Below, in pieces: positions 7,801 to 14,723 of a stretch of 19,990 bases of DNA. The notes under the pieces are model-generated. The model was not told where the DNA came from, made no database searches, and saw nothing but the letters and a program-made list of their open reading frames with translations. The stretch comes from JBHHZI01 sp046757965 (GTDB taxonomy: Bacteria > Acidobacteriota > Polarisedimenticolia > SMYD01): contig JBHHZI010000052.1 in NCBI GenBank assembly GCA_046757965.1, positions 1-19,990 on the forward strand, read 5' to 3'. Positions within the stretch are counted from its first letter, which is position 1, and the number at the start of each line of letters is the position of its first letter. Made by a program: the position numbers and the translations under genes.

Positions 7801-10606
7801 GGTCATCCGGGAGGTCGAATGTGTCGACAATCGGCACGATGAACGGGAATGAATTCGACGGGGTGGGAACGGTCAGTCCGCCGGGGATGGTGCGCGTGAA
7901 CGTGATCGGGGTTCCCGGTCCGACCGGTTGCCCGATGCGCAGGGCAAGCGGAGCGGTGGCGGTGCCCAGGCTGCTGTTGATGGCCAGGGAGAACACCAGC
8001 CGGCCGCCGCAGAGGGATCCAGGCGCCACCTGGAACGTGAAGGTGTCGCCTGTGCCGCTGCCCTGCGCCGGGATCGGGCCGTAGCTCGCTGCCCCGTCGG
8101 TGATGGTGACCGCCGGGTTGCCGGTCGTGAGGGTGGCCGTGGCCGAGGGGGCGTCCTTGGTGGTGCTGCGCCACGGATTGGTCAGGTCGACGGTGATGGA
8201 GATGGTCTCTCCCGGGTCGATGAAGCCGTTGCCGTCGCCGGCGGAATCGTCGATGACGACGGCCCCGGCCTCGAGAGCTGGCATGGAGAAGGACTCGCCG
8301 ATGCCCTGGATGATGGAGATGCCGGGAGAGGCCTCGGCCCCGTACCCCAGTCCCCGGTCGGCAAAGCCGGCCCAGATCGATTCCTCGTTCGCGCAGGCGC
8401 TGGCGGCGCAGTCCGCATCGAGGAGCGCATCGCGGGCCTCCGTGAAGCTGGGATCGAGTGGCGTCAGCTTGAGCGCGTCGGTGGTGATCTGCAGCATGGT
8501 GTTGTTGCCGGCCGCCACGTCGCCCCCTGATGCCGCAATGATGCGACTGCGAACCTCCCAGAGCGTCAGGGCCCACAGCTCCCCGACGTTGTGCACCTCG
8601 TTGGGCGTCGAGCCGATGATCGGGCTGCGTGCGATACCTCCCGAGAGGTTGGCGTCGATGTCATCGACGTCGGCCCAGGTCAACGGATTGATGGAGTTGT
8701 CCGTGGTGTAGGGAAACCGCCGGATGCCATAGACGTAGTTGTCCGTCAGGCCGGCGAGCAGATAGGTCGCGTAGGCGCCAAGGGCATACTGTCCGTCGGG
8801 ATCGTCGGCGGCATCGTCATTGAGCAGCGAAAGCGCGTAGAAATCGCTCCACCCCTCGCCCATGCCCCCGCCGGGCACCCAGTTGAGGCCGGTCCCGTTG
8901 CCGATCAGCCGGTTGGTCAGGCCGTGGGTCAGCTCGTGCAGAACGATCTCGGCGTCGAGCCCGCCGTCGCGGTCCGGATTCGGGCCGGTGAACAGGAACA
9001 TCCGCATGCGCCCGGCGGAGCCGTCCGGCGGAGTGGAGAAGGTGGCGTTGTTCGCCCGCCCGACGCTGAAGCCGGCCTGGCCCCTCGCCACGATCCGGTC
9101 ACCGCCCAGACCGCCGCGACCGAAGTTGCTGGCCTGGAAGTTTCCCGAGGCTTCATCGAACCCCAGATTGTACAGGCGGTCGTGGTAGAAGTTCGTCAGG
9201 AAGAACAGGTGCGTGATCAGCCCGCGCTGAAACGCCATGCCGGTCGGGGAATCGCCTGATGCCGGGTTGCCGCCCACCGGCGGCGGACTGTAGGCGAAGG
9301 CCCGCGGCGTGTCGCCGAGGAAGTCTCGGCTCCGGCCGGCGGCATCCGGGTTGCCGACGGGCCGTCCGTTGCTGTCGAGTGTGCCGACGTCGGGGGAGTT
9401 GTTGTCGTCGAGGTCGAGAAAGGCATCGACGTTGTTCCCGGTGGTGGTGCTGCCCCCGTCGGGGATCCAGCCGTCCGGACTGGCCACCGCGTCCTGATCC
9501 GTCAGCATCGCCCGGATGGTCCGCGCCACCGAGGGAAACTGGGTGCCGTCGCCCGGCAGGGCCAGGTTCGGCGAGGCCGGGGCCGGACTGTCGGCCGGGG
9601 TTCCGACCGCGGCGGCGTAGACGCTGAAGCGAGCCTCCTCTGTGGAGGCGTCAGCGCGGATGTTCTTGCGATACAGCAGGGTGCCGTCAGCGGCGTCGAC
9701 GACGAAGATCCAGTCCGCGTCACCGGACAGGAACACGGTCATCGACCAGGCAGGAACCGCGACACCGGTCCCGAGCGGGAAGTAGACGAGGTGGCCGTCC
9801 ACCGGTCCCGAAACCGCCGCATCGTGGGCGTCAATCTGAACGTCCCAGCCACCGGCACCCTGATTCACGACGCTGCTGGCCGAAGCGTCGATGGCGACAT
9901 CGACGCCGGCCAGGGCCGCGGCCAGTGCGTCGCCGGGAAGCATCACCTCATCCAGCGGTGCCAGCGCGATGTTCTCCGTCGGCACGAGGCGGCCCACCGT
10001 GCGGATCACCTGTCCGGAGGCATCGACCACCATCCGGGCGGTACCCTGGAAGACCGGCAGGTCGCCGAGTGTCTGACGGACACGGACCATGCGGAGCCCC
10101 TTGCCGGGACCGCCCCCGGTCACCTCGAGCCGGTCCACGTCCACCGGGGAAAGGCCGAAAAGGGACGCGTGGGTGCGCAGAAAACCGCGCGCGATCGCCG
10201 GCGCCGACCGGCCCGGGGCCGGGCGGGTGAGACCGCGGCCGGAGCGGGAAACGACCTCGGGACCGCCCACCAGACCCGACCAGCGGACCGTGGCGCCTGG
10301 CATCTTGAGGTCGAGTGACGCCAGGCCGTTCTCCATCGCCTGGCGACGATCGCGGGCCTGCCGGCCCACCAGTGCCGCCTTGCCGGGGAATGCGCGCTCG
10401 AGAATACGTTGTAGACCGGTCGGGTTGAGTACGCGCACGTCGTAGTTGCGCCGGACCGCGTCGACGGTGAAGGCGCCATCGGGGGGCTGGGCCCGGACCG
10501 GTGCCGGCGGCGGAGCCGGGGCCGACGCCGACAGCCCGGCCACCAGAACCGCCAGCCCGGCGGTGGACAGCAGAGTGGACCCGCGCGCGCTGTGACGACC
10601 CTTCAC
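4817..10606 (-). CDS. Giant secreted M36 (fungalysin) metallopeptidase with P-domain, TSP3, MopE and propeller modules
   Basis: A 1929-residue exported zinc endopeptidase. Signal peptide about 1-39; FTP/PepSY-like propeptide about 45-315; M36 catalytic domain about 320-760 with zinc motif HELTH (H557, E558, H561) and third ligand E584 in GEGWSDF. Then an Ig/CARDB-like domain about 785-895 (GNGFIDPGET), a proprotein-convertase P-domain about 900-1077 (ending DGVLHAWSL), nine thrombospondin type 3 units 1085-1304, a MopE-type Cys/Asp block 1305-1390, seven propeller-like repeats 1400-1743, a second MopE block 1748-1818 and a C-terminal Fn3-like module 1825-1929. The GTG at 10604-10606 is the start: AGGAGG lies 5 nt before it and the signal peptide follows directly; a longer frame from 10660 has neither. 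Catalytic residues are intact. It probably acts outside the cell or on its surface, with Ca-binding repeats as stalk. The substrate is unknown. Confidence 0.92.
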   Translation of the reverse strand: MKGRHSARGSTLLSTAGLAVLVAGLSASAPAPPPAPVRAQPPDGAFTVDAVRRNYDVRVLNPTGLQRILERAFPGKAALVGRQARDRRQAMENGLASLDLKMPGATVRWSGLVGGPEVVSRSGRGLTRPAPGRSAPAIARGFLRTHASLFGLSPVDVDRLEVTGGGPGKGLRMVRVRQTLGDLPVFQGTARMVVDASGQVIRTVGRLVPTENIALAPLDEVMLPGDALAAALAGVDVAIDASASSVVNQGAGGWDVQIDAHDAAVSGPVDGHLVYFPLGTGVAVPAWSMTVFLSGDADWIFVVDAADGTLLYRKNIRADASTEEARFSVYAAAVGTPADSPAPASPNLALPGDGTQFPSVARTIRAMLTDQDAVASPDGWIPDGGSTTTGNNVDAFLDLDDNNSPDVGTLDSNGRPVGNPDAAGRSRDFLGDTPRAFAYSPPPVGGNPASGDSPTGMAFQRGLITHLFFLTNFYHDRLYNLGFDEASGNFQASNFGRGGLGGDRIVARGQAGFSVGRANNATFSTPPDGSAGRMRMFLFTGPNPDRDGGLDAEIVLHELTHGLTNRLIGNGTGLNWVPGGGMGEGWSDFYALSLLNDDAADDPDGQYALGAYATYLLAGLTDNYVYGIRRFPYTTDNSINPLTWADVDDIDANLSGGIARSPIIGSTPNEVHNVGELWALTLWEVRSRIIAASGGDVAAGNNTMLQITTDALKLTPLDPSFTEARDALLDADCAASACANEESIWAGFADRGLGYGAEASPGISIIQGIGESFSMPALEAGAVVIDDSAGDGNGFIDPGETISITVDLTNPWRSTTKDAPSATATLTTGNPAVTITDGAASYGPIPAQGSGTGDTFTFQVAPGSLCGGRLVFSLAINSSLGTATAPLALRIGQPVGPGTPITFTRTIPGGLTVPTPSNSFPFIVPIVDTFDLPDDLEITDLDIRIDLFNHPNVGDLSLFLKRAGESGLDLINRLAQCSGTSCIIGGNAGDDLVNTVIDDASVNDLNSAGGTMAPFTGDWLPAMNSPSRSVFDAVGQLGRFNGTSSAGQWKLLMLDEGLDSGTPQDGVLHAWSLIVTPMTYACCTGQPDTDGDLIGDACDLCPTTADNPQLDTDADSIGNACDNCPITANTSQADLDIDGVGDVCDNCAAVANPGQENLDGDGLGDACDDCVDPDGDGFTSPGFPATTCPVDNCPGINNPTQVDSELDGVGDVCDNCVSVPNTSQIDQDSDGLGDACDNCIAVSNASQIDSDVDGSGDVCDNCPVTPNPLQGDGDADGIGDICDNCPATSNPSQVNLDGDLFGGACDCDDIDSTVFPGAAEICDGQNNDCDDPIWPALPFPESDNDGDGLSTCDGDCDDTDAANFPGNIEICDGRDNDCDGVVNSYECGQCLTPTEILDESRVTTGDLSSSSSPAIAWTGTEYGVVWGDDRFSTPEILFARLDPAGNLIGSELRFSPSTAAASEPAIAWSGADFGVAFVRSNTIIFSRLSATGSKVGNDITVTSNTATTRDLDMVWTGSEYGLAWSDGRDGNNEIYFARVSATGTLIGAEVRVTTDTAVSRFPGIGWNGTHYGIAYQDNRDGNREIYMTRLDAAGIKVGVDVRLTNDPAISTQPDVVGTGTEFVIVWRDTRDGTGEIYAARVSDAGTKLTADLRTTNAPQNSLNPSVAWVGSDIAVTWQDLRDGIDEIYFARLDATGAKVGPDQRLTSVAAVSRRPAIVWNNANLAVVWGDARDATEQVYFTRVACECLDVDGDGSTACSDCDDTNAAISPGGAQVCDGLNNDCASPVWPALTGTNETDDDGDTFSECAGDCDDTVAAAWNSPGEASGIAVTHDPATGMTTLSWQAPAAPGSTSVVYDTVRSVSGSDFSTAFCVEANDGTDTVAADGATPGPGGVFFYLIRAENICPGSLGLGDLGLGTSGAARSASACP
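5153..5365 (-). repeat. Second MopE-type Cys/Asp-rich block in the M36 peptidase
   Basis: This codes residues 1748-1818 of the peptidase. It holds the pattern DVDGDG, then SDCDDTNAAISPG, CDGLNNDC and AGDCDDT. It copies the order of the first block (6437-6694): an acidic Ca-loop-like stretch, a DCDD motif, then CDGxNNDC, with an inserted WPAL segment common to both (DPIWPALPFPE and SPVWPALTGTN). The two blocks bracket the propeller repeats. MopE is a copper-binding surface protein of Methylococcus; metal binding here is inferred from family likeness only. Confidence 0.7.
5378..6409 (-). repeat. Seven tandem about 51-residue propeller-like repeats in the M36 peptidase
   Basis: Residues 1400-1743 contain seven repeats, mostly 51 residues (153 nt) long. 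The rough consensus is LTxxxAxSxxPxIxWxGxEY, then GVxWxDxRDGxxEIYFARLD, then AxGxKVGxDxR. The central RDGxxEIYFAR core is clearest in repeats 3 to 7; repeat 2 is the most divergent (47 residues, core VRSNTIIFSR). Seven units suggest a seven-bladed beta-propeller, a common binding or display fold on exported proteins. The fold is inferred from copy number and the alternating hydrophobic pattern. Confidence 0.75.
6437..6694 (-). repeat. First MopE-type Cys/Asp-rich block in the M36 peptidase
   Basis: Residues 1305-1390 carry two copies of the motif DCDDxDxxxFPG, ExCDGxxNDCDD, the second closing with CDGRDNDCDG and a Cys pair (YECGQC). This Cys/Asp pattern is typical of the putative metal-binding MopE/Cys-rich repeat seen in many large exported proteins of Myxococcota and Acidobacteriota. 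Disulphides and bound Ca or other metal are likely but not shown by sequence alone. Confidence 0.75.
6695..7354 (-). repeat. Nine thrombospondin type 3 (TSP3) Ca-binding repeats, period 23 residues / 69 nt
   Basis: Residues 1085-1304 hold nine units of the form QxDxDxDGxGDxCDNCxxxxNxS, mostly 23 residues (69 nt) each. Unit 4 is expanded by an extra DPDGDGF segment, TTCPVDNCPGINNPT. Asp side chains in such repeats bind calcium and each pair of Cys stiffens the rod, so this is probably a spacer between the catalytic half and the C-terminal propeller. Near-identical DNA units make this stretch prone to unit gain and loss and to assembly collapse. Confidence 0.88.
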
Positions 10607-10750
10607 CGTGACCTCCTCGTGAACTGGTTGCCGCCTCCGGGAAGACGCAGCTTTCCACACCCGGTTCGATACCGGACCCGTTCCCCCTCCTACGCCACTT
10701 CCGGCCGGATGTCCAGTCCGATCGAGACTGGCCGCCGCAGACGGCCGTCT
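10607..10750 (-). promoter_or_regulatory. Leader of the peptidase gene: strong RBS, dyads, no clear promoter
   Basis: These 144 nt lie between the CoA-ligase stop and the peptidase start on the minus strand. A near-consensus ribosome-binding site (AGGAGG on the minus strand, 10612-10617) sets the GTG start. Dyads present: a 12-nt perfect palindrome AGACGGCCGTCT at 10739-10750, directly next to the ligase stop; CCAGTC/GACTGG arms at 10713-10718 and 10726-10731 with a 7-nt loop; and CCGGT/ACCGG arms at 10661-10665 and 10671-10675. None is followed by a T-run on the minus strand, so intrinsic termination is unproven. A TGGACA (minus strand, near 10715) could be a -35, but its -10 is poor. Confidence 0.4.
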
Positions 10751-12058
10751 TCACGGACCGGTCTCGACATGGAAGCGACGGGCCTTCAGCTCATGGCGGG
10801 GCAGGCTACCCCGGGGCACCACCTCCACCCGGGCCCTCAGGCCCAGGCTCTCCCGCAGGCGGGTGGCCAGGCGGGTGGCCTCCCCGTCAGGGTCGGTGCT
10901 GTCCACCTCGATCTGCACGGCCATCTCGCGCATCTGCCGCCGGAGACCGACATGCACCTCGAATTCCGCCACGGCGTCGGACTGCCGCACGATGTTCTCC
11001 ACGGCGCTCGGAAAGACGTTGACCCCGCGGATCACGATCATGCCGTCCCGGCGGCCGCGCACACCGCCGGGCAGGAATGCCGTCGAGCGCCCGCAGTCAC
11101 ACGGGGCGCGGGAGAGGGCCACCAGGTCGCCGGTCCGGTACCGGATCACCGGGCTCTCCAGCCGCCCGAGGTTGGTCAGGACCAGTTCGCCTTCCACCAC
11201 CGGAGCGGATCCGGAGCGGAGCGCGCCGGTGTCCGGGTCGACCACTTCGACGAGAAACTCCGATTCGTTCAGGTGAAGATGATCCGCGACGCCGCACGAG
11301 ACGCCCCAGGCACCCACCTCGGTGGCGCCGGCGTGATCGACGCAGCGAGCCCCCCAGGCCGCTTCGAGGCGGGCCTTGACCGCCGGCAGGCTGGCCCCCG
11401 GCTCGCCGGCGTGGAGCGTGATGCGGACGGAACCGCCGGCCAGATCTCGCCCGCCGTCCCTCGCGACCTCGGCGAGACGGAGGGCGTAGGTCGGCGTGGA
11501 GATGACGACCGTGATGCCGAGCGCGTCGACCGTGTCCAGGCGTTGCTCGCTGGTGAGGCCGCCGCCGGGCACGGCGAGGGCGCCCAGCTCCTGGACTGCC
11601 TCGAATGCGGCCCAGAATCCGATGAACGGTCCGAAGGAAAAGGCCACCAGAACCCGATCGTTCTGCGTGACACCGGCGGTGGTGAGCACGTGGCGCCAGC
11701 ACAGCAGCCACCATCGCCAGGAGTCGGGGGTGTCGAGCCAGCGCAGGGGCGAGCCGGTGGTGCCCGATGTCTGGTGAAATCGCGTGAAAGCCGACAGGGG
11801 AGCCCCCAGGTTGCCTCCGAACGGGGGGAACCGGGCCTGGTCGGCCACCAGGTCGTCCTTGGTGGTGAACGGCACGCGTTCCAGCATGGCCCGGTCGAAC
11901 GGGTCGCCCGGGGACCAGGCGGTGGCGGCGAACCGGTCGCGATAGAACCGATTGCCGCGCGCCAGCGCCTGGCCCAGTCGCTGGAGCTTCTCGTCTTGCG
12001 TGGCGGCGCGCATCGGTCGGGGAGGCGACCTGGCAGTCAGGCGTGTCGCCTGCGCCAT
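10751..12058 (-). CDS. Phenylacetate-CoA ligase-like acyl-CoA synthetase (PaaK family, ANL superfamily)
   Basis: This 435-residue soluble enzyme is of the usual PaaK length. It should activate an aromatic or other carboxylic acid with ATP to an acyl-AMP and then a CoA thioester. Motifs seen: the P-loop TSGTTGSP at 97-104, HAGATE at 242-247, RYRTGDL at 306-312, a hinge-like region with RGVNVFPSAVE at 344-354, and LPRHELKARR at 419-428, where K425 fits the catalytic lysine. A CDCG pair at 320-323 may bind metal, as in some PaaK proteins. The ATG at 12056-12058 has no clear Shine-Dalgarno; an internal ATG at 12011-12013 is an alternative. No other phenylacetate catabolic gene is nearby, so the substrate need not be phenylacetate; a biosynthetic or tailoring role is equally possible. 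Confidence 0.85.
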   Translation of the reverse strand: MAQATRLTARSPPRPMRAATQDEKLQRLGQALARGNRFYRDRFAATAWSPGDPFDRAMLERVPFTTKDDLVADQARFPPFGGNLGAPLSAFTRFHQTSGTTGSPLRWLDTPDSWRWWLLCWRHVLTTAGVTQNDRVLVAFSFGPFIGFWAAFEAVQELGALAVPGGGLTSEQRLDTVDALGITVVISTPTYALRLAEVARDGGRDLAGGSVRITLHAGEPGASLPAVKARLEAAWGARCVDHAGATEVGAWGVSCGVADHLHLNESEFLVEVVDPDTGALRSGSAPVVEGELVLTNLGRLESPVIRYRTGDLVALSRAPCDCGRSTAFLPGGVRGRRDGMIVIRGVNVFPSAVENIVRQSDAVAEFEVHVGLRRQMREMAVQIEVDSTDPDGEATRLATRLRESLGLRARVEVVPRGSLPRHELKARRFHVETGP

Positions 12059-12099
12059 CGTAACAGACGACGGTCGGCCTCGTGGGCGCCCGGTCCTCC

Positions 12100-12105
12100 T
12101 ATAAT
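12100..12105 (+). promoter_or_regulatory. Consensus -10 hexamer in the ligase/peroxidase divergent region
   Basis: A perfect TATAAT stands in GC-rich DNA 29 nt before the ATG of the CMD-family gene. No good -35 is visible at 16-18 nt, so it may need an activator or an alternative sigma partner. The ribosome-binding site GGAGG follows at 12125-12129, 5 nt before the ATG, giving a leader of about 23 nt. On the other strand the same spot reads ATTATA, with TATAGG (4 of 6 matches) overlapping it, so one AT-rich patch may serve both divergent genes in the 76-nt gap. Confidence 0.45.
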
Positions 12106-12134
12106 GAGGCGCGCAGACGCTGCCGGAGGTTCCG

Positions 12135-12701
12135 ATGCCGTTTCTTTCGTCCCTGCCCGAGAACGCGGCGGTCCCCGACCTGTTCGCCGCCTACCCCGCC
12201 ACCTCCCGGCCATTGATGGCCTACCACCAGCAGTTGCTGCGTGGCCCGTCGCCTCTGACGACGTCAGAACGCGAGATGATCGCCGCCTTCGTGTCCGGGC
12301 TCAACAACTGCGCCTACTGCCATGGCGTCCACTCGGCCACCGCCGAGGCGCTCGGCGTGGCACCCGGACTGCTCGGGGCGCTCCTCGCGGATATCGATAC
12401 TGCGGCAGTGGACGAGCGGCTGCGCCCGATTCTCCACTACGTGAGAAAGCTCACCCTCACTCCGGCGCGCGTGGCCCGGATCGATGCCGACGCCGTGTTC
12501 GCCGCCGGGTGGAGCGAGAAGGCCCTGCATGATGCCGTGTCGGTCTGTGCGATGTTCAACTTCATGAACCGGCTGGTCAACGGTCTGGGAATCGAGGCGG
12601 GCGCCGATTATTTCCGTCGTGCGGCCGAGCGGCTGGCGACGGACGGATACGAGGCTTCGCCGCCGCCGGGCGGTCCCGGGCGGCATCCGGCTTCCGGTTG
12701 A
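12135..12701 (+). CDS. AhpD-like / carboxymuconolactone decarboxylase-family peroxidase-related enzyme
   Basis: A 188-residue all-helical cytoplasmic protein. The CMD core is clear: LTTSEREMIAAFVSGLNNC at 41-59, then AYCHGVHS, giving the redox pair C59 and C62, the acid E47 and H66. This is the layout of the proton-relay active site of AhpD and of the uncharacterised peroxidase-related family of about 180-190 residues. It probably reduces peroxides or acts as a disulphide reductase using a lipoyl or thiol donor; neither is shown. The GGAGG at 5 nt before the ATG fixes the start. The last 25 residues (SPPPGGPGRHPASG) are a low-complexity tail. It is divergent from the CoA ligase and 50 nt upstream of the TPR protein, so it may lead a short operon. 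Confidence 0.87.
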   Translation: MPFLSSLPENAAVPDLFAAYPATSRPLMAYHQQLLRGPSPLTTSEREMIAAFVSGLNNCAYCHGVHSATAEALGVAPGLLGALLADIDTAAVDERLRPILHYVRKLTLTPARVARIDADAVFAAGWSEKALHDAVSVCAMFNFMNRLVNGLGIEAGADYFRRAAERLATDGYEASPPPGGPGRHPASG

Positions 12702-12751
12702 CGCCGCGTGACACCGGGTTGTTGCAACCGTTCGTCCGGAGAGGCTGACCG

Positions 12752-14623
12752 ATGAGCGATATCGCAGGCATACCCCGCGCCGCCGGCCGGGTGCGCCGCC
12801 TGGCGCTCGCTCTGGCGCTTGCCCTGGTGGCGGCAGGGGTGTATGCGGTCGTCCTCGGCCACGACCTGGTGGAGGACGACCCTCTCATCGTCGATCATGT
12901 GGCCGAGACCATCCGGACCGGTGGTGTCGCGGGCCTCCTGCGCGCCGACTTCCGGCAGAGCCGGTCCATCTCCCTGGGCTACTACCGGCCGGTCATCCTC
13001 GCCAGCTTCGCCCTGGACGGCTGGCTCGGTGACGGGCGCCCGTTCGTGTATCACCTGACCAACCTGTTCCTGCATGCCGGCGTCACCGTGTGCCTCGCCG
13101 CCTTGCTGGCCTTGTGGCTGGGGGATCGGCTCGCGGCGTCGTGCGGCGCCCTGCTGTTCGCCGTCCATCCTGTTCACACCGAGACGGTGGCCTTCGTGTC
13201 GGGCCGGACCGATCTGTGGGCGGCGCTGTTCTGTCTCATCGCCACGCTGACCTGGATGCGCGTGCGTCGCGGACGCGCGCGCCATCCGGCGGTCGAGAGG
13301 GCGATGAGCGGCCTGGCGCTGCTCCTCGCCGTGCTGGCGAAGGAGACGGCGTTCATGTTGCCCCCGATCCTGCTCGCGTGGGAGGCGCTCGATCCCGTCG
13401 GGCGCGAGAGTCGGTCGCAGCCGCCGGCGTTCGCTCCCTGGTGGCGACGGACCGCGCCGTGGGCTGCGGTGTATGCGGCGGCGGTGGGGGCGGCTCTCGT
13501 GCTGCGTGTCGGAGTGGCCGGCGTCGGTTTCGGACCAGACAATCCCGGTCTGGCGGCCGGCCAGATCGCCGGCGTGACCCATGGCGATGCCGCGCTGGTG
13601 GTCGGAACGTGGCTCACGGATCTGACCCTGCTGATCGTGCCGCGGCCGATGAACCTGGCCTATCTGGATGCGGATGTTCGCCCGACGGTTCTCACGATGT
13701 TCGGCGCCTTGCTGTTCATCGGTCTGTGCGTGGCCACCGCCCGCCGATCCGCCGGGCGCGTCGGCCGGGTGGCCGGTCTGTGGGCGGTCGGCTTCCTCGT
13801 ACCGGTGTCGGGCATCGTGTCCTTCGCGGGCTACCATCTTCACGAGCGCTTTCTCTACCTGCCGTCGATGGCGACCGCCATGCTGCTGGCCGGTCTCCTG
13901 CATGGCTTGCCGTCGCGACGCCTGCCGCGCCGCCTGGTGGCGGGGATGGCGGTCACCGCCATCGCCGCCCTGGCCGCGGTGACGCCGGGGCGCGCCGCGC
14001 GCTGGGCCACCGAACGCTCGCTGTGGAGCGCGGAGGTGGCCGCCCACCCGGCGAACTGGGTCGGGTTCTTCCATCTGGCGCAGGAAGACGCCCGGGTCGG
14101 CAGGCTGGACGATGCCATCGCCGGGTTCGAACGCTGCACCGAACTCGTGCCGGAGTTCGCCCCGGCGCAGGCGGCCCTCGGACTGGCCTATGCCGGGGCC
14201 GGGCGATACGAGGACGCGCTCATCGCGACACGGGAAGCGCGCCGTCTGCAACCTGGGCTGCCGGCGGCCAGCTACAACGTGGGTGTGGTCTACCGTCTGC
14301 TCGACCGGCACGCGGAGGCGGCCACCGCCTTCCGCGATGAACTGGCGCATCGCCCCGGTCAGCCGCGGGTGCTGCGGGCGCTGGCCGCCGAGTTGCTCCA
14401 CGCCGGCGATGCCGACGCGGCCCTCGACGCCGTGGAAGAGGCGCTGCGGCAAGCTCCCGGGTATGCGGAGGCTCACCTGCTCCGCGGCCTGATCCTGGTG
14501 CAGGAGGGGCGCGACGACGAGGCATCCGACGAGTATCGATTCCTGTCCCGGGCCGCTCCGCGGCTCGCCGACCTCATGCGACAGGTGATGCCGGACGATC
14601 TGGATGGTCCCGGAGGTCCTTGA
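12752..14623 (+). CDS. TMTC-like polytopic GT-C glycosyltransferase with C-terminal TPR repeats
   Basis: The protein has 623 residues: about ten membrane segments to residue 410, then about five TPR units at 433-606. The first outer loop carries EDDPLIVDH (D42, D43), matching the catalytic acidic pair of GT-C enzymes. Conserved-looking blocks follow: YYRPVILASFALDG at 77-90, YHLTNLFLHAG at 100-110, HPVHTETVAFVSGRTDLWAALF at 139-160 (shown in parts: HPVHTE, SGRTDLW), and HERFLYLPS at 364-372. These match the bacterial relatives of eukaryotic TMTC O-mannosyltransferases, commonly annotated simply as TPR proteins. A role in sugar transfer to exported proteins is inferred; the TPRs may bind the acceptor. 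GGAGAGG 7 nt upstream supports the ATG. The stop codon overlaps the -35 of the next gene's promoter. Confidence 0.82.
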   Translation: MSDIAGIPRAAGRVRRLALALALALVAAGVYAVVLGHDLVEDDPLIVDHVAETIRTGGVAGLLRADFRQSRSISLGYYRPVILASFALDGWLGDGRPFVYHLTNLFLHAGVTVCLAALLALWLGDRLAASCGALLFAVHPVHTETVAFVSGRTDLWAALFCLIATLTWMRVRRGRARHPAVERAMSGLALLLAVLAKETAFMLPPILLAWEALDPVGRESRSQPPAFAPWWRRTAPWAAVYAAAVGAALVLRVGVAGVGFGPDNPGLAAGQIAGVTHGDAALVVGTWLTDLTLLIVPRPMNLAYLDADVRPTVLTMFGALLFIGLCVATARRSAGRVGRVAGLWAVGFLVPVSGIVSFAGYHLHERFLYLPSMATAMLLAGLLHGLPSRRLPRRLVAGMAVTAIAALAAVTPGRAARWATERSLWSAEVAAHPANWVGFFHLAQEDARVGRLDDAIAGFERCTELVPEFAPAQAALGLAYAGAGRYEDALIATREARRLQPGLPAASYNVGVVYRLLDRHAEAATAFRDELAHRPGQPRVLRALAAELLHAGDADAALDAVEEALRQAPGYAEAHLLRGLILVQEGRDDEASDEYRFLSRAAPRLADLMRQVMPDDLDGPGGP

Positions 14624-14653
14624 CAGGGGAGCGGGCCCGGGTAATTATTTACC
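14620..14653 (+). promoter_or_regulatory. Promoter with inverted repeat over the -10, upstream of the BlaI-type repressor
   Basis: A perfect -35 TTGACA at 14620-14625 is followed, after 17 nt, by AATTAT (14643-14648, 4 of 6 matches to TATAAT). The -10 lies inside the dyad GGTAA-TTAT-TTACC at 14640-14653, whose 5-nt arms are perfect, with two further pairs outside one mismatch (14637-14638 with 14655-14656). A repressor bound there would block polymerase. The -35 overlaps the TGA stop of the upstream gene (14621-14623). BlaI/MecI proteins bind AT-containing dyads over their own promoters, so autoregulation by the next gene is a natural reading; binding is inferred. Confidence 0.62.
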
Positions 14654-14723
14654 GGGTGCCTCGAGCCGCGTCCGAACATCCCTTCACGGTTCCGGCGTTT
14701 CCGGCACCGAGCAGGATCTGCCC

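Noticed and set aside
10607..10660. An N-terminal extension of the M36 peptidase from a GTG at 10660
   Set aside because: It would put 18 extra residues before the signal peptide and lacks a ribosome-binding site, while AGGAGG sits 5 nt before the GTG at 10606.
10739..10750. The palindrome AGACGGCCGTCT after the CoA-ligase stop as an intrinsic terminator
   Set aside because: It has no loop of its own when fully paired and no T-run on the minus strand; listed only as a dyad in the leader.
10592..12532. A 646-residue open frame on the plus strand crossing the CoA-ligase gene
   Set aside because: It spans two intergenic regions and runs into the peroxidase-related gene in another frame; composition is low-complexity and no domain is recognisable.
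12608..14476. A 622-residue open frame on the minus strand, opposite the TMTC-like gene
   Set aside because: It is rich in Arg, Gln, Gly, His and Pro without hydrophobic structure or family motifs, as expected of antisense frames in GC-rich DNA; the plus-strand gene has clear GT-C and TPR signatures and a Shine-Dalgarno.
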